From NCBI GenBank assembly GCA_963281155.1, contig CAUJLY010000006.1:10850001-10914000 (forward strand): a DNA stretch of 64,000 nt. Direction: 5' to 3'. Each line of letters starts with the position of its first letter. Position 1 is the stretch's first letter. Under the pieces are notes generated by a model. The model saw only the letters and a list, made by a program, of their open reading frames with translations. It did no database searches and was not told the DNA's origin. The stretch comes from Rhabditophanes sp. KR3021. Taxonomy: Eukaryota; Nematoda; Chromadorea; Rhabditida; Alloionematidae. The position numbers were made by a program, and so were the translations under genes. This document shows, one piece after another, positions 1-9,716 of this stretch.

Positions 1-132
1 TTACATTTTTATTTTATTAAAAGAATAGCTTTGTTAATATCTATGCTTTTGAATGTTTTATCCGATGACTACTCATTTGTGCTGTACTCTGACTTAATAA
101 CAATATATTTGTACAACTACTATAATAAGTTG

Positions 133-335
133 TTATCAGGTACAAATAAGAAGCAAATATTTTTTTATCAGTTCTAATCACCAAAAAAGTGAAATAAGGC
201 GTGTTAGTAAGAATGATGCAACAGCCTTTTCAGAAAATAGTATGGTAAAGTAGGAGATTGGTGATAAGAATTCTGATTATTAGCACGTTTCAACTTTCGA
301 AAAAGTTCAAAAACAACAAAATATCAGTATAAAAA
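133..335 (+). promoter_or_regulatory. Metallothionein promoter: GATA sites and TATA box
   Basis: TATAAAAA at 328-335 is correctly placed for transcription starting near 360. Three WGATAA-type sites precede it: TTATCA at 133-138, TTATCAGT at 165-172 (reverse of ACTGATAA), and TGATAAGA at 262-269. In C. elegans, GATA factors of the ELT-2 type drive intestinal metallothionein expression (established). Intestinal expression here is an inference. Confidence 0.55.
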
Positions 336-397
336 GAATCTCAATGGTCAGAGGTGAATATTAATTTCGATTAATACACCTTATTACTACTATTAAA

Positions 398-589
398 ATG
401 AATTCCTGCAAGACTAACCAATGCTGCATTTTGAATGGCTGTGAATTAACCGCCAAAAAAGAATGCTGTAAGAACTGTGTAGACACCTGCAATTGTTCAA
501 GTGATTGCAAGAACCAAGCTAAGGCTTCTTGCTGCGTTCAATGTAAATGTGGAGAAGACTGCAGATGCGGAGCTAACTGTAACTGTTAA
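398..589 (+). CDS. Metallothionein-like Cys-rich protein
   Basis: A 63-residue ATG-started, intron-less frame with 18 cysteines, no aromatic residues and no signal peptide, which is the composition of a cytosolic metallothionein. Cys doublets occur at residues 9-10, 23-24 and 45-46, and Cys-x-Cys pairs at 31/33, 49/51, 55/57 and 61/63; Lys and Asn fill most gaps. Such proteins chelate Zn, Cd or Cu in thiolate clusters. Length matches nematode metallothioneins (about 60-75 aa), but the order of Cys motifs is not obviously that of C. elegans MTL-1 or MTL-2, so orthology is open. A TATA box lies about 70 nt upstream, three GATA sites lie within about 270 nt upstream, and an AATAAA signal sits at 688-693. 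The alternative is another small Cys-rich protein; intracellular location and CxC spacing favour metallothionein. Confidence 0.8.
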   Translation: MNSCKTNQCCILNGCELTAKKECCKNCVDTCNCSSDCKNQAKASCCVQCKCGEDCRCGANCNC

Positions 590-699
590 ACGTTCGATTA
601 TACTAAATTTATATGAATACAATTATTGCATCCTTGGTAAAGTTATCATAAATATTTTATTATAACAATCTTTCCAAATTATATTCAAATAAATTTTTA

Positions 700-1464
700 T
701 ACGAACTAAAATTTTGATTATTTAAAAGATTTTAACAAAAATAAAGACTTTTCTTCATATTTATTTTAAAAATTATCCATATCACTTTGTGTCATGAGTA
801 ATGAATTGATTACTCAAGATAAGTGGGATGTGTGGTAGTTTGTCATGTTTTTGGATAAACGGTGTTTGATAATTAAAGTGTTATTTTTTAATGAAGCTAT
901 ATTAAGTAAGTGTGTGCTTTATCTATTGGCGACCTAATAAAAGAAATAGTAATATTATTGGTGTATAAATATCACGGTGCTAAAAAATCGGACGTATATT
1001 TTATAATTGAATTTTATAGTCTAAATATACTAATTTGACCATGAAAAATCGTTTGAAACTATTCCCATCTTGATTCAAACGATGAACGGCTGAAAGAGGC
1101 ATATCATAATTTTGCGATTCTTGGTCAATTTTGAAGTTATTTTTTCAGATTTTTATTGATGTTTTTAAAAATTGAAATATGTTATTATACGTTATTTTAA
1201 CGTACTTTCCGATTTAATGTTTGAAAAAATCAAAAAAACCAGTTTAAATGTGTTTTTTGACCAAAATGTAATGCCACCCCAAAACCGCTTAGTAGGCTAT
1301 TTCAAAGTGTATTAACGGCTATGTCACTAGTTTCATTCGAAAGAGCGATAAAAAATACCTCTATATATCAATTTTTGTAAATACTCATATTCACACCTTT
1401 TTTACACTAATTCTTAAAATAAATGCAATATTTAAGACGTTTTATCAAACTTTATTACATATAA
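700..1464. other. Intergenic, no gene seen
   Basis: AT-rich DNA after the metallothionein polyadenylation signal. No coherent coding frame, RNA gene or terminal repeat was recognised. Confidence 0.5.
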
Positions 1465-1750
1465 CTACTTTCTGATGATGTTATCATTAAAGCCTACTCT
1501 TTGGTTATGCCAAATCATAACATTTAGAAGCTTATCAAGGTCGTTAAATGAGGTAACTTTAAACATGTCCTTGTTAACAGAAGCATGCATGGATTCAATT
1601 GACTGCTCGCTGAAAAAATTCATAGATGCATATTTCGCAATTTGTTCTGGCATATGGCTTATCAAAAAGTGGGCTTTTGGTTGCATGGTTAATTTCAATA
1701 AAGGATAGGTAATCGCTTCACGGAAAGCTTTAATACTTTGAAATGTTAAA
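1465..1750 (-). pseudogene. Transposon-encoded protein, C-terminal fragment
   Basis: A reverse-strand frame open from about 1750 to a stop at 1465, with no usable ATG at its start. It carries a pattern K-x-H-F-L-x-x-H-x-P, then FFSEQ, then ES-x-HA near its middle. This 'K..H.L..H.P...FSEQ..E..H' arrangement is seen at the C-terminal end of proteins encoded by several animal DNA transposons; I cannot assign the superfamily. It lies head to head with the C48 protease frame, so both may come from one decayed element. A similar but separately decayed segment lies at 31439-32022. Confidence 0.4.
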
Positions 1751-2374
1751 AGAAAATTGAATCCACAAAAAGTTGAAAGTAGATCTGTTAAAAGTCACCC
1801 ATCCCCAAAAATTAAAATAAATAAACCAAACCCAGTAATTGATAATGAACGGTGGTTTACTGATGATGAAATTGAAAAAGAAATGAAAAGTATGTTAGTC
1901 CGTTTTGAGAAAAAAGATGGGTTCTCATTTTGGGGATATTATCCTTCAACAACATTAGGGTACATGCCAATCACTAAAAACAATGAAGAAGTTTATAAAA
2001 CATCCTGGTATAGCATTTTTAATTCAAAATGTCATAAACAAATACTCATTCCTAACACTGGCGGCACTCTACAAGGATCACACTGGTTTGTTATTTTGAT
2101 TGATAAAATTGAACAAACTATTGAAGCATATGATTCTCTCAATGTAGTCCAGATTAGCCAATTAGAAAGTATTAAAGAAAGATTAGTTGAATCACTATGG
2201 GATGTTACAAAATACAAATGTATTCTAAATGAAGATGTTCTTAAACAGCCAAATACTTTCGATTGTGGTGTTTACGGTTTGATTTTCGCCAAAAGTTTAT
2301 TACTTAATTGTAAAAAAATTAAACTTTCACAAAAAGAGATCAAAGATTTGCGTTTAAAGTATCCTGGTTTTTGA
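1742..2374 (+). pseudogene. C48 (Ulp1/SENP-like) cysteine protease, probably transposon-derived
   Basis: The frame is open from 1742 (no ATG there) to 2374, about 210 residues. It contains the full triad order of a C48 peptidase: His in GSHWFVILID (nt about 2077-2106), Asp in AYDS, and Gln plus Cys in QPNTFDCGVYGL (nt about 2248-2283). Cellular SENPs remove SUMO-like modifiers; free-standing C48 domains without an N-terminal regulatory part are common cargo of DNA transposons. The missing start, the lack of flanking exons and the neighbouring transposon fragment favour a transposon origin. The catalytic core itself is uninterrupted, so expression from an upstream exon cannot be excluded. Confidence 0.6.
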
Positions 2375-2631
2375 AATATTGCCCCTTTCGTAAAATAAAG
2401 TTTCTTTTAGTTTAAGTAATCATTTTTATCATTACAAATATAATTATCTGTTGTTATATTGCCAAATTTACAATATGTAACGAAGTAGTATTATAGTATA
2501 ATTTATATCCTACTTCGCCACGAGTAATTTTTTTGTTATCAGTTTGATCATTGTCATATTATTTTTTCATATAGTTTGCTCAATAAATCAACAAAAAATG
2601 TATGCATACCCATAAAATATTCCATTTTTGA

Positions 2632-3653
2632 TTATAAATTTTTACAAAGAAATGTTTTAATAAAGTATTCTCTAGCTGTCTTATTGAAAACAAAGAAAGT
2701 TCCAGCATTTAAAGTATGCTGGCATACTTCCATAATTGCTAATACAAAAATAATTTGATATCCAGTGATAATACCATGTTGAGCTAATATAGATTCATAT
2801 GAAAAGTTGAAATAAGTTGATCCGGCATAGAATAAACTTATAGTCAATCCTTGATATAAAATAATGTACTCATATGTAGTTTTTTGCTGTGACGATGGTT
2901 GATTTGTGTTTGTAGACAGTGCTCGAGTATTTATTTTTGTAGAATTTTGTTTTTGTGAAATTTGTCGCATTTTAAGAAATGACAAATAATACAATATAAA
3001 TATTACAGCAGGTAAAATTAATAAAAAATAGCTAGTGATTAAATTCATATAAAAGGCAGGGCTTTTTAATAGTTCATTTATGTCACCTTTGAAAAGAGTC
3101 AAAAATGATAATTGCAGAGCATATTTTCCAGTAATTTCTTCATAAATAAAATCAAAAATCTCCAATGCAATGCCGATTATATAAGCACATATACAAGCTT
3201 TTATAAGGGCACCCCTTGACGTTATATGATGAATACTTGGTCGACAGAACGTAAAATACCTGTTGAATGTAAGAACAATTACCAAATGTACCCAGCAAAA
3301 AGTAAATACAATATCTAAGTAGGCCAGAAGTCGATATAGTTGCCCTTTTGTATAATCTAAATCTAAATTGATATAGTTTAAATGATCAAAAACATACCAG
3401 AAATCCATTCTGTATTATAAAACATTAAAACCGGCATCATACCCAATATTTTTACTATATTTTTGCACAGATCTACAGCAATTATATTATAAGAGATTAT
3501 AAAGACGTTTATAGACCCCATTTTATGAACATATAAAGTAATGAACATAAAAACGCTCAACAACATACTCGTTAAAATAGCCAACCCCAAAATTGATGAA
3601 AATATGTAGATCTCAGTATTAGTTGGAGAAACAAAATCTACCTCATTACCCAT
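2632..3653 (-). CDS. Nematode 7TM chemoreceptor, tandem copy A
   Basis: Two exons, 3653..3398 and 3356..2632, joined across a 41-nt GTATGT-AG intron, give about 326 aa. The ATG at 3653 is chosen because the paralogue (4906..3896) starts at the equivalent MG residues; upstream in-frame codons lack ATG. Seven hydrophobic segments are visible. An NRYFTFCRP motif after TM3 resembles the DRY-like region of serpentine receptors, and TM7 ends in FNKTAREYF before a short basic tail. It is expected at the ciliary or neuronal plasma membrane as a G-protein-coupled chemosensor. The subfamily is unresolved (Srx-like is my best guess). Acceptor choice (second of two AGs) follows the paralogue, which preserves the DY-x-x-x-Q alignment. 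Confidence 0.8.
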
Positions 3654-3895
3654 AATATAAAACAAATGAACATGTATACTACATTTTTAACAACAAGTAT
3701 GACAAATAAAATTACGCCTTTTCATTTATTAATTAATATTATAAACTAGTTAGCAAAAATTCAAAACACAAAACAATAAAATAGGTTTAGCCATATAATT
3801 TAATTATAGTATATTAAAACTGTTTTAAAAACTAACATAAATCAGAGGGAAAGAAGGTTTGACTTTTTGTAAAGAATTTTTTATTGTATTGCCAT

Positions 3896-4906
3896 TTAAA
3901 TCTTTCTACAAAAAAACGTTTTTATAAAATATTTCCTTGCTGTTTTATTGAAAACAAAGAAAGTTCCAGCATTTAAAGTATGTTGAAATACTTCAACCAT
4001 TGCCAATATAAAATAAACTTCATATGCAGTAATAATGCCATGCTGAGCTAATATAGATTCATATGAAAAATTAAAATAAGTTGAACAAGCATAAAATATA
4101 CTGATTGCTATTCCTTGATTTAAGATAACAAATTCATATGTTGGATTTGGTGTTGGCTGATTTGAAACTGTTGTTCTGGTATTTGTTTTAGTAGAACTGT
4201 TTTTTTGTGAAATTTTCCGCATTTTAAGAAATGATAAATAATAAAGGATAAATATTACAGCTGGTAAAATTAATAAAAAATAACTTATGATCAGATTCAG
4301 ATAAAATCCAGGCGTTCTTACCAATATTTTTATATCACCTTTAAAGAGAGTCAAAAATGACAATTTCAGAGCATGTGATCCAGTAATTATTACAGAAAGA
4401 TAATCAAAAATGGTTAATACCAAAGCAATTACATAAGAACATATACAACCTTTAATGATGCCACCTTTTGAAGTTATATGGTGAATATTTGCCCGACAAA
4501 ATGTGATGTAGCGGTTTATTGATAAGACAACGATCAGTATTATCCAAGAAAATGTCAATAGAAAATCGAGATAGAATATAAATTGGAATATTTGACTCAT
4601 TGAATAGTCTAAAATGGATTGATAAAGATATTATTACGAAAACATACCCATAAGCCATTGTGTATTAAAAAACATCAAAATTGGCATTACTACCAATATT
4701 TTAACTATATTTTTACATAGATCCACAGCAATTATATTGTAAGAAATGATAAATACATCCACTGATCCCATTTTGTGAACATATAAAGTAACAAACATGA
4801 AAATACTTAAGAACATACTAACTAAAATAGATAATCCCAAAATTGGAGACAATATGTAGAGCTCAGCATTAGCTGGAGAAATATATTCAACTTCATCCTC
4901 ACCCAT
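3896..4906 (-). CDS. Nematode 7TM chemoreceptor, tandem copy B
   Basis: Exons 4906..4648 and 4608..3896, with a 39-nt intron at the same codon and phase as copy A, give about 323 aa. The sequence is close to copy A throughout: the LSFLTLFKGDI loop, the SYFLLILPAVIFILYYLSF segment and the LNAGTFFVFNKTAR TM7 end are shared. The third intracellular loop (Thr/Asn-rich, nt about 4130-4210) is the most divergent part. Copies A and B are a recent tandem duplication separated by about 240 nt, and both frames are intact. Function as a ligand-specific chemoreceptor is inferred from family; no ligand can be predicted. Confidence 0.8.
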
Positions 4907-5130
4907 AACGATATGGAGCAAATGAATGTATACATCACATTTTATCAATAAATATGACTAATAATATTAATTAATTAATAAAAGTTCCGAATTCAAAACA
5001 TACAAAATACAGCTCCGTTAAATGTAAAAAATGTTCAAATTACATATATTTTAATTTAATATGGGCATACTAATAAAAACAAATATGACGTTTAAAAGTC
5101 AAATGATACCATATATTGACATTTCTTAAC

Positions 5131-5135
5131 AAAAA
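5131..5135 (-). terminator. Pol III T-run of the tRNA gene
   Basis: Five A on the + strand (five T on the tRNA strand), 4 nt after the discriminator base of the tRNA-Val gene, form the usual Pol III stop. Confidence 0.7.
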
Positions 5136-5138
5136 CTA

Positions 5139-5211
5139 AGCTCCCAGCCGGGTTCGAACCGGCGACCTTCTGCGTGTGAAGCAGACGATTTAACCACTAA
5201 TCCATAGGAGC
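5139..5211 (-). tRNA. tRNA-Val (CAC)
   Basis: On the reverse strand the acceptor arm starts GCTCCTA at 5211 and ends TGGGAGC at 5140, with all seven pairs formed (one G-T). The anticodon stem is TCTGC/GCAGA with loop TTCACAC, giving anticodon CAC (Val, GUG codons). Box A (TGGATTAGTGG) and box B (GGTTCGAACCC) are canonical. A run of five T follows within 10 nt, as expected for Pol III termination. No intron is present. Confidence 0.95.
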
Positions 5212-5683
5212 CGATATCCAAATAATGTTTTTAGAATACAATTTAAGATAACTCTATTTCATTACAAAAAATAACGTTCATTTAATGTGTGCAAATTGAA
5301 CACAAACATAATCATACATACTTTTAAATGAATAAATAATATGCAAACAATCAAATCCTTTAAAACCAAAAATAAGAATTTTTGGGAGTTATTAAAAAGT
5401 AATACTTTTTAAACAAACACAATCGTTGAGGTGAGGTTTTTTGTGTAACATTATATAAAATCAATTGTGTTTACTTGATCTATTATCATAATTTAGACTC
5501 AGTATTATTAAATTTAAGGTCGTGCTCAATAATATTAAATCTAATTTGAGATAATCTTTCCAACATTGTTTGAGCAGGGTATTAATGTCATTAAAAGGTG
5601 GAAATAAATAGTTCTGGTAAACAATAAAAGTAGTACATAAGGGTGGAATATTGTTATATTTTTTATCAATTACAACTACAAAC

Positions 5684-6055
5684 ATGCAATTTACTTCTTC
5701 TCTTCTCTTCTTAGCCATTGTTGGACAAGTCCTTATTCAATATGGTAATTCCTGTCCAATTGGACAAACTATAGCTGATACTACTGCTGAACAAGCAAGA
5801 CTTGATGCAGTTGCCACTCAAGCCCGTGCTTTCGAAGCTGATCTTACAATCAAAGCAACTACTGCTGACTCTCTTGCCAAAAGTACTGCTGATATTGCTA
5901 ATGGTGATCCGAGTAATGTTCCAGCTGCAATTGAAGCTAAAGATGCTGCCGCTGCTTCAGTAATTGCCACACAAAAGGCTCAAGATGCTGATAAGGCTGC
6001 TGTTATTGCTGAAAAAGCTGCTACTGACTACAAGGCTAGTGTTGCCAATTGTTAA
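5684..6055 (+). CDS. Ala-rich secreted helical protein, unknown family
   Basis: The ATG at 5684 is preferred over an upstream in-frame ATG at 5651 because it opens directly into a typical signal peptide (MQFTSSLLFLAIVGQVLI). The product is 123 aa. After the signal the mature part is dominated by Ala, Asp, Thr and Lys, with no Trp. Two strongly helical halves (about residues 30-73 and 81-120) flank a helix-breaking GDPSNVP turn. Only two cysteines remain in the mature protein, one at each end (SCPIGQ near the N-terminus, and the last residue), so a hairpin stapled by a disulphide is plausible. There is no intron. I do not recognise the family. The clean frame, biased composition and signal peptide support a real secreted protein. 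Confidence 0.65.
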   Translation: MQFTSSLLFLAIVGQVLIQYGNSCPIGQTIADTTAEQARLDAVATQARAFEADLTIKATTADSLAKSTADIANGDPSNVPAAIEAKDAAAASVIATQKAQDADKAAVIAEKAATDYKASVANC

Positions 6056-6904
6056 ATAAGTATTACTGACTCATGCTATTACAAGTACTTTGATTAGCAT
6101 TTGTATGAGTCGAAGAAACTCAAAATAGTAAAATTTATTAATTAGTATTTGATTATTTAACATTGTTTCAAAGTTTGCCATCAAAATCTGCTTTCAATCA
6201 TTTGAAATTATCATTTTATTATTAATTCTTCCATTATTTTATTGCATCATAAATTCATTAATCCATATGTTTTAATATTACCTTATTAAATTATATTTAA
6301 ATTAGTTTTTTAACAGCTTTATTTTTATTCGCTTTAAATGCTCAAGTACATTTATGAATATTATGTATACATGTAGTTTATAATTTAAATATTCATTTTA
6401 TCATCAAGTGTAAAAGATAAATTCAAATTTCAGAGTAATAAAAGAAAAAAGATTGGGTAAAAAAACATTTTGGCTTACAATACTAACAGTATTTAATTGT
6501 TTATGATTGCTCGTTATTATCTGTGCTATTATAATCAACACACGAGATCTTTGCTTAAATTTATTTAATTCAAAAAATAATAATTAATTTTAATCTAATT
6601 TGAAAAAACTTATTACAAATGGTATGCTTTTAATAAAATCATTTTAATATTTTATGTTGTAGTTTATTTGTTTAATTTCTTTTCTTTAATTAAGTAAAAT
6701 GAATATTATTCGTTTAACATGTTTCATGTTTTGATTTTTAATTAATGTATCATTGAAATACATAGAAAATAAATGTTATCAAGCTTCATTATTTTATTAA
6801 ATGGGTTCAAGACACCTATTTGGTTCACTTACAGCTGAAGTATACAAAGAACTCCTCAATGAATCTAAATATTTATAATATTTTTTCTTTGGTTTCATAG
6901 GAAG
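6056..6904. other. Intergenic, AT-rich
   Basis: About 850 nt of low-complexity AT-rich DNA between the Ala-rich gene and the SPT5-like pseudogene. No frame or RNA was recognised. Confidence 0.5.
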
Positions 6905-6952
6905 ACCTTTTCCAACTGGAGGCAAAAGAATGTATCATAGTATTGGAAGAGA

Positions 6953-8243
6953 ATGCCTTCACCACAAGAGGTTAATGAAAGTGAGTCAGAATCCACATCT
7001 GACGATAGCAGTGATTCTGAAGAAGAAGAAATTATTACCCAATCTAAACCAAAAAGCCAATTTATCGACAGTCATATTTCTTCATCCGATTCATCTGATA
7101 GTTCTGATTCTGAAGAAGATGAACCTGAATTAGCTAGTCAGTTAAACGCACCCAAAAACTTGGGGCTCACAAACAAAATGTTATTGAAAGCTTGAATGAA
7201 GAAGAACTCAATGGTTAGTTTATTTCAAAATACTCAAAAACAATTATTCCAAATAGATCTAAATTTCAGTCGTCATGATTCTTTTAAAACTCTCAGACCA
7301 ACAAATGATCCTAAATTGTTTATCATCAAAGCATGTATTTGACAGGAGAAAAATGTAGCTACACAATTATTCAAAAAATATTGTATGGAACGTGGTAATG
7401 GTGAAAAACCTAAAATATGTTCAATTGTTGTAAAAGAAAATATGCAATCAATAATTTATATTGAAGCATCCAAAAGATTAGATGTCCAAATCTTTATTAA
7501 TGGTGTCAGAAATATACTCTTAAATACATCATATGAGAAAGTTAAATCAGAAGAAGTTGTTGATGCTCTTGCCATTAAAAGCCAAGTACTCCATTTGTTA
7601 AAAAAAGATTTTGTCAGATTTCAAAAGACTCTTTATAAATATGATTTAGCTGAAGTTGTATCTAGTAATGAAGAAGATGGTAAATCTTTACTTCGTTTAT
7701 TACCAAGAATTGATTATACAAAAATTCGTGGTGAATTAAGACAAACTGGTGCTACACAACAAAAAAATAAATTTATTAGAATACACAAAAAACTGTCTGA
7801 CATTCAAAAATTAAAAAAATTGGCGGTGAGCTTGCAGCAAAAGATGATTTCTATGTCTTTGAAAACAACCAATACAAAAATAGATTCCTCTATAAATGGT
7901 TTATCAGTGGCAACATTTATTCAACTAATGTCACACCAACAGAAGAAGAAATTAATCTTTTCAAATTATCAGATGCTCATATTAAAACTGATGGATTTGA
8001 TCGTTAAAGTATTGAACATGCTGATATTAAATATGAAGTTGATCAAAAAATTATGGTTCTGAAGGAGAAATAAAGGATGTCGAAGGTGTTATTATTGAAA
8101 CGAAAGGTAAAACAGTCACTTTTAAACCAACTAGTTTAGGAAAATTCAATGATACTCCAGTTGATGTTTTGGCTCAATTTATTTGCAAATACTTTGAATT
8201 TGGTGATCATATTAAAGTGAAAAGTGGGGAAGATGCTAATGAT
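6953..8243 (+). pseudogene. spt-5: SPT5 transcription elongation factor pseudogene
   Basis: An acidic Ser/Asp/Glu-rich block (6953-7195) is followed, out of frame, by a recognisable NGN domain (about 7290-7560: DPKLFIIKAC, then IYIEASKR and a VRNI motif), a KOW-like segment with LLRLLPRIDYTKIRG (about 7700-7740) and a further KOW region (IKDVEGVIIETKGKTVTFKP, KYFEFGDHIKVKSGED, about 8060-8240). SPT5 partners SPT4 as DSIF, controlling RNA polymerase II pausing and elongation. This copy is dead: it has an in-frame TGA at about 7341, several frame changes (before 7290 and near 7820), a TAA near 8005, and it stops abruptly at a hAT end. No introns are seen, so it may be a retrocopy; that is inference. 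Confidence 0.75.
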
Positions 8244-9690
8244 TAGGGTGGGCAGAATCGAAAAAATCTATTTCGATTCCAATTTTCGATTCTTTTAAAA
8301 ATATTATAGTTTCGATTCTTTTTCCAAATTTGGTTTTTACCCACTTTTTGTCTAGTTTAAAGACTTCTTTTTTTATATAAAGCGTAGTAATTTATATTTT
8401 TGTGGTCCTATTATTACAAATGATCAAAAAAATTAAGTTTATAACATAAAACAAAACACAAAATAAATAAAAACTCAAACGTATTTATCCAAACAAACTT
8501 CCAATTCATTGGCTTCTATCATAATAAGCTTTTCAATTGTCTCAGGCTTAAGACGATTTCTTAGTTTGTTTGACATTAAATGAGAGACCTTCGAAAATAG
8601 TCTTTCCGAATCAACACTACTGGGTGGAACGCATCAATAAGATGGGGCGATTCTACTAAGACATGGAAGGACGGCCTTATGTTCATTAAAAACGACAATG
8701 GCTTTTCAAATCTTGATATTCCAGACAAATAAGCGTAGGTTTCAAATTCCCTTCTAATACTTGATTTGTTATCATGGGATTGTACTACCAAATCATCCCA
8801 AAAGTCATCTTCGTGTTTCTCGGCGGCGTCATTTAATTGAATATTATCCTCTTCACCTTCTCCGAAAATGTAGTAGTACCTTTTAATAATATTCATTTCA
8901 ATTTGGGTGAATTCTTCTTTGTTGAAAAACATGGAATTGTATTTAAATCTCGGATCCAGTACTAAAGCTTCGCAAATAACTGAGTTTGTTTTGTACGATG
9001 AAATTTTAACTTCTAATGCTTTGATAACAATATCTATTGTTGAAGTGCTTTCATTAAACCAGCCAAAGTCGGTATTATTAAACTAACGGTGGCTGAATGA
9101 GAGGATACATTTTTTGTTTGAATATCAAACGATTTTAAACACTTATTCAAGTTTGAAAGTAGATCAAGTTCAGCTGGTGAAAGTAAAGTAAAAGCGGTAA
9201 TATTATTGTTATTGGCGAACATTGTGATGTTCCAAAATAGCCTTAAGTAACAAATATGTACTATTCCATCTTACACAAACATCCTGGGATAGATGACGAA
9301 TCAGTTTTGCTTCAGCAATTTTAAAAACACCCCGTTGAATTGCTTTAAATTGCCCAGCAGCACTAATGCTATGGTTGAAATGAGTAGCCATTTGACGGCA
9401 TTTTTTGACTGAGGTCTGATCAAAAAATGGAGATATAACGATAGTGTGTAAAGTATGACATAAGCAAATTATTCTGTTTATATTTCCGATTCTACACATT
9501 TTACCCATATTGGGGGCACCATCACAAGTCATCGAGCTAAATTTTTGTAGAATTTGTTCTCTTCATTCTCTAATTCCATGCAATCAAACTAAATTAAAGA
9601 TTATATTGAAAGGTCAATCTCAAAACCTACAGACGAAGATAAGTCAGCTTCATCAATTTCATCATCAGATGATGGTTGCAAAACCTTTTC
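8244..9690 (-). mobile_element. hAT-superfamily element, truncated
   Basis: The left edge TAGGGTGGGC at 8244, followed by repeated TCGATT motifs, looks like a hAT terminus. Reverse-strand coding blocks are an acidic N-terminal part (about 9690-9570), a core with MTCDGAPNMG, CLCHTLHT and VRWNSTYLLL (9532-9209), and the hAT dimerisation domain with SSVDSERLFSKVSHLMSNK (about 8620-8560), preceded by a frameshift. The right terminus and the BED finger are missing; the sequence joins a receptor exon at about 9688. The transposase is broken by at least two frameshifts. Confidence 0.7.
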
Positions 9691-9716
9691 TTTCATTCAT
9701 ATTTGTAAGAATAGTA

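Noticed and set aside
1742..2374. Polinton/Maverick or adenoviral-type protease
   Set aside because: Residue spacing fits C48/Ulp1 and no polymerase B, integrase, ATPase or capsid gene is nearby.
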